A stretch of DNA of 5,132 bases from Propionibacteriaceae bacterium. Its GTDB lineage: Bacteria; Actinomycetota; Actinomycetes; Propionibacteriales; Propionibacteriaceae. Made by a program: the position numbers and the translations under genes. The notes below the pieces were generated by a model. That model was not told the DNA's origin. It searched no databases and was given only the letters and a program-made list of their open reading frames with translations. Below, piece after piece: positions 1 through 5,132 of this stretch. Position 1 is the stretch's first letter; each line of letters opens with the position of its first letter. The DNA is taken from contig DMIX01000258.1 in the NCBI GenBank assembly GCA_003451975.1, positions 1 to 5,132 of the forward strand. The letters are read 5' to 3'.

Positions 1-21
1 CCGGCCACTTTACGAGAACGT

Positions 22-40
22 AGCGCGCCCATTTCGCGCT
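22..40. repeat. short inverted repeat upstream of the operon
   Basis: AGCGCG at 22-27 pairs perfectly with CGCGCT at 35-40 across a 7-base loop. No T-run follows on either strand, so it is not a convincing intrinsic terminator. In sequence this GC-rich, a 6-bp stem can occur by chance. It might be the end of an upstream transcript or nothing at all. The rest of bases 1-85 shows no gene and no start codon in the open + frame that leads into the first gene. Confidence 0.25.
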
Positions 41-85
41 CAGAGGATGCCCGCCGCCCGGTCCCAACGAAGGGAATCTGGCCGG

Positions 86-113
86 TTGACAGCGTTCCTG
101 ATCTGAGTACAGT
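86..113 (+). promoter_or_regulatory. predicted sigma70-type promoter of the operon
   Basis: A perfect -35 hexamer TTGACA lies at 86-91. After a 16-base spacer, TACAGT at 108-113 matches 4 of 6 positions of the -10 consensus TATAAT. Transcription would start near 119-121, only a few bases before the ATG at 124, so the first gene would be translated from a nearly leaderless mRNA. That fits the absence of any Shine-Dalgarno-like sequence before 124. All downstream frames overlap, so this may be the only promoter for the whole cluster. It is a prediction from sequence only; the 16-base spacer is one short of optimal. Confidence 0.5.
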
Positions 114-118
114 TGTAC
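107..118. promoter_or_regulatory. palindrome over the -10, possible operator
   Basis: GTACA at 107-111 and TGTAC at 114-118 are perfect inverted arms around a central GT. The element covers the predicted -10 hexamer and reaches to within 5 bases of the start codon. A dimeric DNA-binding protein sitting here would block RNA polymerase. The first gene encodes a winged-HTH protein, so autoregulation is the simplest reading, but that link is inferred. The arms are short and only one copy is visible. Confidence 0.35.
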
Positions 119-123
119 GCGTT

Positions 124-837
124 ATGGGAACACGCGCCACCGTTCCTGTGGGCCGCGCCGATGCCGCGACAGTGTTGTTCGGCAGCACGCGCCGGCGGAT
201 TCTCGGCTGGTTGCTCGGCCATTCCGACGAGTCCTTCTACCTCCGCCAAATCGTCCGCAGTACCGGCGCCGCGCTCGGTGCTGCGCAGCGGGAATTGGAG
301 CAGCTGACGGGGGCCGGACTGCTACTCCGGACCGTTCAGGGTCAGCAGGTCTATTTTCAGGCCAACCGTGAGGCGCCGATCTTCCCGGAGCTTCAAGGCC
401 TGTTCGCAAAGACGGCGGGACTGACCAATCTGCTCCGAGAGGCGTTGGCTCCCCTCGGCGAGCGCGTGCTCGTGGCCTTTGTGTTCGGCTCCGCCGCCCG
501 TGGTGAACTCCGCGCCGGCAGCGACATTGACCTGTTGGTCGTCGGTGACGCACCGTTCCAGGACGTCGTGGCGTCTCTGGCTGGTGCTCAAGAGCGGCTG
601 GGGAGGGAAGTCAATCCGACCGTCTACCCGTTGGACGAATTCAGAGCGAAGCTCGGGGCCAAGCACCACTTCCTCACGACCGTGCTTAGTGAGCCGCGGA
701 TGTTCATCATCGGAGGAGACAATGAGCTTGCCGGACTGGGAGCGAAACGGCTGGGTGACGAAGCACCAGACCAGCCGAAACGAAATCCGCGACCTGCTGC
801 AGGTGGTCGAGCGCGACCTCGCCGACAGCGCCGCTGA
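124..837 (+). CDS. HTH-fused MNT-type nucleotidyltransferase (antitoxin-like)
   Basis: A 237-residue cytoplasmic protein with two parts. Residues about 16-81 look like a winged helix-turn-helix of the ArsR/MarR type: helices around 22-67, then a wing ending at YFQAN. Residues about 112-200 form a minimal nucleotidyltransferase (MNT) domain, with G122-S123, ten residues, then D134-I-D136, the GS-X10-DXD signature that binds nucleotide and metal. The usual third acidic residue is not obvious; a VNPTVY strand near 163 has Asn where some relatives have Asp. In MNT/HEPN toxin-antitoxin pairs the MNT protein modifies the HEPN toxin by AMP transfer and so silences it; the HTH suggests this one also binds DNA. 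ATG 124 is the first start in a frame open from base 1; GTG 148 and GTG 172 are alternatives nearer the conserved domain. No site has a ribosome binding sequence. The Arg/Pro-rich tail (about 208-237) is encoded in the overlap with the next gene and is probably not conserved. Domain call firm; antitoxin role inferred. Confidence 0.85.
   Translation: MGTRATVPVGRADAATVLFGSTRRRILGWLLGHSDESFYLRQIVRSTGAALGAAQRELEQLTGAGLLLRTVQGQQVYFQANREAPIFPELQGLFAKTAGLTNLLREALAPLGERVLVAFVFGSAARGELRAGSDIDLLVVGDAPFQDVVASLAGAQERLGREVNPTVYPLDEFRAKLGAKHHFLTTVLSEPRMFIIGGDNELAGLGAKRLGDEAPDQPKRNPRPAAGGRARPRRQRR
712..717 (+). promoter_or_regulatory. strong ribosome binding site inside the MNT gene
   Basis: GGAGGA sits a few bases before the ATG at 722, well inside the upstream coding region. 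It fixes the start of the small HEPN-like gene and shows that this frame is, or was, translated despite its 116-base overlap with the MNT gene. Confidence 0.65.
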
Positions 838-955
838 AGGGCTGAGCGCCGACTGGCGGATGAACATCGCCTACAATGCCGGTTTGCAGGCAGCGACAGC
901 TGCCCTGGCGGCTGCGGGCCCACCCCCCACTGTCGCGAAAGTGAACCATGCCTGA
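722..955 (+). CDS. truncated HEPN-domain protein (toxin remnant?)
   Basis: A 77-residue protein. Residues 1-66 read like the N-terminal half of HEPN proteins encoded next to HTH-MNT genes: an opening MSLPDWERNGW, a helix rich in Leu/Asp, then LSADWRMNIAYNAGLQAATA leading into an alanine-rich helix. After G66 (base 919) the match stops; ten unrelated residues (PPPTVAKVNH) and an Ala precede the stop. Full-length relatives run to roughly 130-150 residues and carry an R-X4-6-H ribonuclease motif in the second half, which is absent here, so this protein should not be an active HEPN nuclease. I found no continuation of the fold in another frame across the junction. The stop overlaps the hsdM start by 8 bases, so the lost half was probably removed when hsdM was joined on. 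The start is supported by a strong ribosome binding site. It may be a decaying pseudogene, or a short peptide kept for translational coupling to hsdM or for binding the MNT protein. Family assignment is from memory of homologues. Confidence 0.7.
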   Translation: MSLPDWERNGWVTKHQTSRNEIRDLLQVVERDLADSAAEGLSADWRMNIAYNAGLQAATAALAAAGPPPTVAKVNHA

Positions 956-2936
956 CCACAACTATTTCTCGAACCTCATCTGGCAGATCGCTGACCTGCT
1001 GCGTGGTCCGTACCGCCCGCCACAGTACGAGCGCGTCATGCTGCCCATGACCGTGCTACGCCGGTTTGATAGCGTGCTTGCGTCGTCGAAGGCTAAGGTC
1101 CTGGCGGAACGCGCGCGGCTCAAGGGTGGCAGGGTCGAAGGCGAGGCTTTGGACCAACGGCTGAACAAGGCCGCTGGCCAGCGCTTCCACAACCACTCCC
1201 CGCTCGACTTCGAGAAGCTGAAGGGCGATCCGGACAACGTCGAGAAGCACCTCGTCAGCTACATCAAGGGGTTCTCGAAGAACGTGCGCGACATCTTCGA
1301 TTTCTTCGAGTTCGAGTCCGAGATCGAGCGGATGCGCGAGGCCAACATCCTCTATCTCGTCGTCTCCAAGTTCTGCGACGTGGACTTGCACCCGAGCATG
1401 GTGCCAAACGAGGAGATGGGTCTCATCTTCGAGAACCTCATCCGACGCTTCAACGAGCTGGCGAACGAAACCGCGGGCGACCACTTCACGCCGCGCGAGG
1501 TCATCCGGCTGATGGTCAGCATCCTGTTCATCCATGACGACAAGCTGCTCGCGACGCCAGGCACCGTGCGCAAGCTGCTCGACCCGGCGTGCGGAACCGG
1601 CGGCATGCTCGCGGAAGCGCAGAACTACCTCCGCGAGCACCACGGGGAGGCAAAGCTCTACGTCTACGGGCAGGACTACAACAAGCGCGCCTTCGCCACC
1701 GCGGCGTCCGACATGCTCATGAAGCAGGTGGACCACAACGGCGCGGGCAACAACGTCCGCTTCGGAGACAGCTTCACGGAGGACCAATTCGCGGGGGAGA
1801 CCTTCGACTACTTCCTCACCAACCCGCCCTTCGGCGTGGACTGGAAGAAGCAGCAAAAGGACATCCAGCAGGAGCACGACAAGCGCGGCTTCGACGGCCG
1901 TTTCGGTGCCGGGTTGCCGCGCGTTAACGACGGCGCACTGCTCTTTCTGCAGCACATGATCGCCAAGTTCGAGGCCGTGCTCCCGGCAGATCAGAAGCAC
2001 GGCTCGCGTCTCGCCATCGTCTTCAGTGGCTCACCGCTCTTCACCGGTGGCGCGGGCTCGGGTGAGAGCGACATCCGCAAGTGGATCATCGAGTACGACT
2101 GGCTCGAGGCGATCATCGCCCTCCCGGAGCAGATGTTCTACAACACGGGCATCGGCACCTACATCTGGATCGTCACCAACCGCAAGGAGAAGCGGCGGAA
2201 GGGCAAGATCCAACTCTTGGATGCGCGAGGCCTCTGGACGGCGGGCGGCAGCGAGGACAACAAGCGCAGCCTCGGCGACAAACGCCGGCACATCACCGCC
2301 AGCCAGATCGCGGAGATCGTGCAGCGCTACGGCCGCCAGACCGATGGCGGGACCTCCAAGACTTTCGACAACGCCGACTTCGGGTACACCCGCGTCACGG
2401 TCGAGCGGCCGCTGCGCCTGCGCTGCCAGGTGACGGTGGAAGACAAGGCGCGCTTCCTTGACGCCTGCCCGCACCTGCTCGACGACGTGCAGGCCATCGA
2501 CGAGACGCTCGGCCGAGAGCCGCAGCGTGACTGGAACGCGGTGTGGAGCCGCATCGAGGGCGTATTGCACCCTCGCAAGTCCCGCTGGAAGGCGACCGAG
2601 CAGAAGCTCTTCCGCAGCGTCTTCACGCAGAGGGACCCCGACGCCGAGCCCGTCGCCAAGAGCGGGCGTGACGAGGGCTATGAGCCCGATGCCGACCTGC
2701 GCGATTTCGAGAACGTACCGCTGAAGGACGACATCAACGCCTACTTCAAGCGCGAGGTGCGCCCACACGTGCCAGATGCCTGGATGGACCGGAGCAAAGA
2801 CAAGGTCGGCTATGAGATCAACTTCAACCGCCATTTCTACAGGTACACGCCGCCGCGGTCGCTGGAGGTGATCGATGCGGAGTTAAAACGGGCGGAGGAA
2901 GAGATCTTGCTGTTGCTGCGGGAGGTAACAGATTGA
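948..2936 (+). CDS. hsdM: type I restriction-modification DNA methyltransferase subunit HsdM
   Basis: A 662-residue N6-adenine methyltransferase subunit. With HsdS it methylates adenine in the recognition site using S-adenosylmethionine, and it is also needed for cleavage with HsdR. The N-terminal helical domain (about 5-150) begins with the typical NLIWQIADLLRGPY block and VLRRFD at 37-41. HFTPRE at 179-184 leads into the catalytic domain. DPACGTGGM at 212-220 is SAM-binding motif I, and NPPFG at 292-296 is catalytic motif IV, the N-P-P-F type expected for N6-adenine enzymes. EINFNRHFYRY and a helical end (about 635-660) match the tail that packs against HsdS. At 662 residues it is longer than EcoKI HsdM (about 530), the extra lying after the catalytic core, as in a known longer subgroup. 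No frameshift or missing motif is seen. ATG 948 fits the family N-terminus; the ribosome binding site is weak, so reinitiation after the overlapping stop at 953-955 is likely. Confidence 0.96.
   Translation: MPDHNYFSNLIWQIADLLRGPYRPPQYERVMLPMTVLRRFDSVLASSKAKVLAERARLKGGRVEGEALDQRLNKAAGQRFHNHSPLDFEKLKGDPDNVEKHLVSYIKGFSKNVRDIFDFFEFESEIERMREANILYLVVSKFCDVDLHPSMVPNEEMGLIFENLIRRFNELANETAGDHFTPREVIRLMVSILFIHDDKLLATPGTVRKLLDPACGTGGMLAEAQNYLREHHGEAKLYVYGQDYNKRAFATAASDMLMKQVDHNGAGNNVRFGDSFTEDQFAGETFDYFLTNPPFGVDWKKQQKDIQQEHDKRGFDGRFGAGLPRVNDGALLFLQHMIAKFEAVLPADQKHGSRLAIVFSGSPLFTGGAGSGESDIRKWIIEYDWLEAIIALPEQMFYNTGIGTYIWIVTNRKEKRRKGKIQLLDARGLWTAGGSEDNKRSLGDKRRHITASQIAEIVQRYGRQTDGGTSKTFDNADFGYTRVTVERPLRLRCQVTVEDKARFLDACPHLLDDVQAIDETLGREPQRDWNAVWSRIEGVLHPRKSRWKATEQKLFRSVFTQRDPDAEPVAKSGRDEGYEPDADLRDFENVPLKDDINAYFKREVRPHVPDAWMDRSKDKVGYEINFNRHFYRYTPPRSLEVIDAELKRAEEEILLLLREVTD
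2921..2926 (+). promoter_or_regulatory. ribosome binding site supporting a TTG start for hsdS
   Basis: GGAGGT lies six bases before the TTG at 2933 and inside the end of hsdM. This spacing selects the TTG over the in-frame ATG at 2951, which would sit 24 bases away. The TTG overlaps the hsdM stop as TTGA, so translation of the two subunits is probably coupled. Confidence 0.7.
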
Positions 2937-4222
2937 GCCTCCTTGATTGGATGTCCGGATTGCCCGACGACTGGGAGGCGAAACCCCTACGCTCGACGGC
3001 GGACTACGTTGTCAGCAACGTCGACAAAGTGCCGGCCGAGAACGAGACGCCCGTTCGGTTGTGCAACTACACGGACGTGTACAACAACGAGTTCATCACC
3101 CTCGCGCTCGACTTCATGCAAGCCACCGCATCAGAGGATGAAGTCGCAAAGTTTGGCGTGTGCGTTAACGACGTGATCATCACCAAGGACTCGGAATCGT
3201 GGGATGACATCGGTGTACCTGCGCTGGTACGGGAGACGGCCAGCGATCTCGTCTGCGGCTATCACCTCGCCCTCCTTCGTCCGCATAGACAGAAGATGGA
3301 CGGGGCCTTCTTGTTTCGGTGTCTCCAAGCGAAGCCGATCCGCGTCCAACTCGAGTTGGCGGCCAACGGCGTCACGCGCTTTGGGATACCAAAGTCGGAG
3401 ATAGGGACGATGACCTTGCCGGTCCCGCCCATGGCACAGCAACGCGCTATCGCCGACTACCTTGACCGCGAGACCGCGCGGCTGGATGCCTTGGTGGCGG
3501 CGAAGGAGCTTGTGCTCGGGCTGTTGGCCGAGAAGCGCGTGGCGCTCATCACCCGCGCCGTCACCCGCGGCGTCGACCCTCGCGCCCCGCTCCGCGATTC
3601 CGGTATCCCTTGGCTCGGTGAGGTTCCGGAGCATTGGGACACCGAACGTGCAAAATGGTCGTTCCGCGAGCGCGATGAACGTTCCGTCACTGGCGAGGAG
3701 GAGTTGCTCACTGTCTCTCACCTCACAGGCGTAACACCGCGTTCCGAGAAGGACGTGAACATGTTCGAGGCGGAAACGACGGAGGGGTACAAGATCTGCC
3801 TGGCAGGAGATCTCGTGATCAACACACTTTGGGCATGGATGGGCGCCATGGGCGTGTCGCGTGTGAATGGCATCGTCAGCCCGGCCTATAACGTCTATCG
3901 CCCTGGAGCGAGACTCGATCCGAGCTATGTGGATGCTCTGGTTCGCCTACCTGTCTTCACTCAGGAGGTCATTCGATACTCGAAAGGCGTGTGGTCTTCC
4001 CGATTGCGTCTCTATCCAGACGGCTTCTTTGAGGTGTTCCTCCCGGTGCCTTCGCTTCCAGAACAGCGCGAAATCGTTGCTCACGTAGCGCGGGAGACAC
4101 GGAAAATGGACCTGCTTCGCAGAGCCACGGAACGCACTATCGCCATGCTCAAGGAGCGCCGTGCCGCCCTCATTGCCGCCGTCGTCACCAGCAAGATCGA
4201 AGTGCCGAGAGCCGACGTATGA
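2933..4222 (+). CDS. hsdS: type I restriction-modification specificity subunit HsdS
   Basis: A 429-residue DNA-recognition subunit that sets the bipartite target for the HsdM2S methyltransferase and the full restriction complex. It has the classical two-half layout: target-recognition domain 1 (about 8-162), conserved helical region 1 (163-216), target-recognition domain 2 (about 226-370) and conserved region 2 (371-425). Both conserved regions start PVP, then share Q-R-x-I, R-E-T, x-x-x-D-x-L, L-x-E-x-R, A-L-I and V-T at matching spacing. These are the helices that separate the two recognition domains and hold HsdM. Each half opens with a P-x-x-W motif (PDDW near 11-14, PEHW near 232-235), the second preceded by IPWLGEV. 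Length is normal and both halves look complete. The recognition domains are visibly poorer in GC than the conserved regions, as expected where specificity has been swapped by recombination. The target sequence cannot be read from the protein. The TTG start is chosen for its ribosome binding site and TTGA overlap with hsdM. Confidence 0.95.
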   Translation: MSLLDWMSGLPDDWEAKPLRSTADYVVSNVDKVPAENETPVRLCNYTDVYNNEFITLALDFMQATASEDEVAKFGVCVNDVIITKDSESWDDIGVPALVRETASDLVCGYHLALLRPHRQKMDGAFLFRCLQAKPIRVQLELAANGVTRFGIPKSEIGTMTLPVPPMAQQRAIADYLDRETARLDALVAAKELVLGLLAEKRVALITRAVTRGVDPRAPLRDSGIPWLGEVPEHWDTERAKWSFRERDERSVTGEEELLTVSHLTGVTPRSEKDVNMFEAETTEGYKICLAGDLVINTLWAWMGAMGVSRVNGIVSPAYNVYRPGARLDPSYVDALVRLPVFTQEVIRYSKGVWSSRLRLYPDGFFEVFLPVPSLPEQREIVAHVARETRKMDLLRRATERTIAMLKERRAALIAAVVTSKIEVPRADV

Positions 4223-5132
4223 GGATGACCAAAGTACTGATCGAGAACTTCCGCGGGATCAAACACCTGGAGCTCGACCTCGACGAGACAACCGTGCTCA
4301 TCGGCGAGAACAACTCCGGCAAGACCGCGGTGCTCGACGTGCTGCGCCTGTGCTTGCGGGATCTCGGACCGCGACGCCGGGTCGTGTTCGATGCGTTCGA
4401 CTTCCACCTGAGGGATGCTGCCGCGGAGCCCTCGTCCGCGGACCCGATCCGCGTGGAGGTCACGTTCTCGGAGAACGCCAAAGGCGACTGGAGTGACGAC
4501 GTGACCGGCCGACTCAATCGGCAGAGGATCCTCCAGGTAAGAGACGACGAACGAAGCCAGGTGCTGCTCCGCGTGACATGTGCCTATAACGTCATGGAAC
4601 GGGACTTCGCGCAGGAGTGGGCCTTCCTCAACCTTGACGGGCAGCCTCTGACCGGGATCTCGGAGACTGCGCTCGGCACTCTGCAGCGCGAGGTGGCCTA
4701 CTTCTACCTGGCCGCTCTTCGCGACGCGGCGCACCACTTCGACGCCAAGGGCCCGTTCTGGCGTCCGTTCCTGAAGGACAGCCAGCTCCCGGCCGAGAAG
4801 AAGGCTGAGATCGAGCAGAAGCTGCGCGAGGTCAACGATATCGTCGTGGCTTCTCACACCAGCTTCGAGCAGGCCCGAAATGGGCTCAGGAAGTTGCAGG
4901 AAGTCGTTCCCTTGGCATCGGGTGACGTCGTTTCAATCGAGGCGGTCCCGGGGCGCATGTTCGACATGCTCGCAAAGGCCCAGGTCCACCTGGGAGCTTC
5001 CACCGGAGCGAAGATCCCAGTAGGACGGCATGGCGAGGGGACCCAGAGCCTCGCGGTGCTCATGCTCTTTTCGGCCTTCCTCGAAGCGTGGCCGCGGGGG
5101 GCTCCGATCGTGGCGCTCGAGGAGCCTGAGGC
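4219..5132 (+). CDS. OLD/RecF-like AAA ATPase, 3' end beyond the window
   Basis: The first 304 residues of an ABC-type ATPase; the frame is open to the window edge, so this is partial. A short strand (KVLIENFRGIKHLEL) typical of SMC/RecF/OLD N-termini precedes Walker A, GENNSGKT at 29-36. YLAALRDA at 163-170 resembles the conserved Y-x-x-ALRD segment of OLD proteins. The stretch 180-240 looks helical, perhaps a short coiled coil. GRHGEGTQSL at 269-278 is the signature-like loop, and IVALEEPE at 297-304 is Walker B with its catalytic Glu. OLD-family proteins continue with a TOPRIM nuclease domain, which would lie past base 5132; whether it exists here is unknown. The start overlaps the hsdS stop as ATGA, so the gene is part of the RM operon. 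Related ATPases act in anti-phage defence (Gabija GajA, PARIS AriA, P2 Old); a role as a defence effector or DNA-end sensor is inferred. The second methionine (4225) is an alternative start. Confidence 0.88.
   Translation, partial: MRMTKVLIENFRGIKHLELDLDETTVLIGENNSGKTAVLDVLRLCLRDLGPRRRVVFDAFDFHLRDAAAEPSSADPIRVEVTFSENAKGDWSDDVTGRLNRQRILQVRDDERSQVLLRVTCAYNVMERDFAQEWAFLNLDGQPLTGISETALGTLQREVAYFYLAALRDAAHHFDAKGPFWRPFLKDSQLPAEKKAEIEQKLREVNDIVVASHTSFEQARNGLRKLQEVVPLASGDVVSIEAVPGRMFDMLAKAQVHLGASTGAKIPVGRHGEGTQSLAVLMLFSAFLEAWPRGAPIVALEEPE

Noticed and set aside
22..40. An intrinsic terminator of an upstream gene
   Set aside because: The 6-bp stem has no T-tract on either side in either direction, so it is kept only as a low-confidence inverted repeat.
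1056..2000. A 314-codon open frame on the minus strand
   Set aside because: It lies wholly inside hsdM, whose + frame has all the methyltransferase motifs. Its Val/Glu/Leu-heavy translation has no recognisable domain and is typical of antisense frames in GC-rich genes.
2031..2834. A 267-codon open frame on the minus strand
   Set aside because: It is antisense to the C-terminal half of hsdM, which continues unbroken into the conserved tail. No ribosome binding site or family motif was seen.
4081..4857. A 258-codon open frame on the minus strand
   Set aside because: It runs antisense across the hsdS end and the ATPase start, both supported by strong motifs on the + strand.
4219..5132. Calling the ATPase GajA of a Gabija system
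   Set aside because: The TOPRIM half and any GajB helicase lie outside the window. The visible half fits several OLD-like defence ATPases equally well.
1..5132. CRISPR arrays, tRNA genes, insertion sequences or attachment sites
   Set aside because: No spaced direct repeats, tRNA-like fold, transposase frame or matching terminal repeats were seen by eye.

Overview
The window is about 60-65% GC and densely coded, with every gene on the + strand. That suggests a high-GC bacterium, perhaps Pseudomonadota or Myxococcota. This rests only on composition and general protein appearance, and the sequence does not fix the taxon. It looks like an accessory defence locus: a type I restriction-modification (RM) operon with a toxin-antitoxin-like pair in front and an OLD-like ATPase behind.

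Layout. Bases 1-123 hold no gene, but carry a good sigma70-type promoter whose -10 lies inside a short palindrome, almost touching the first start codon. Bases 124-837 encode a helix-turn-helix protein fused to a MNT-type minimal nucleotidyltransferase, with an intact GS-X10-DXD motif. Bases 722-955 encode a 77-residue protein that matches the N-terminal half of partner HEPN proteins, then diverges and stops before the region that should carry the catalytic R-X4-6-H motif. Bases 948-2936 encode HsdM, the type I adenine methyltransferase. Bases 2933-4222 encode HsdS, with two target-recognition domains and two matching conserved regions. Bases 4219-5132 hold the start of an OLD/RecF-like AAA ATPase, cut by the window edge just after Walker B. 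No hsdR is visible.

How it may work together. All five reading frames overlap their neighbours (116, 8, 4 and 4 bases), so one transcript from the promoter near base 86 probably carries the whole set with translational coupling. HsdM and HsdS should form the methyltransferase; an HsdR would be needed for type I cleavage and may lie beyond base 5132. The ATPase resembles the N-terminal half of OLD-family nucleases such as GajA of Gabija, so a second anti-phage effector may be built into the operon. The HTH-MNT protein could repress its own promoter, and so the whole operon. Its toxin partner appears to have lost its catalytic half, which may leave the MNT as a surviving regulator. These functional links are inferred; the gene order, overlaps and motifs are read directly.
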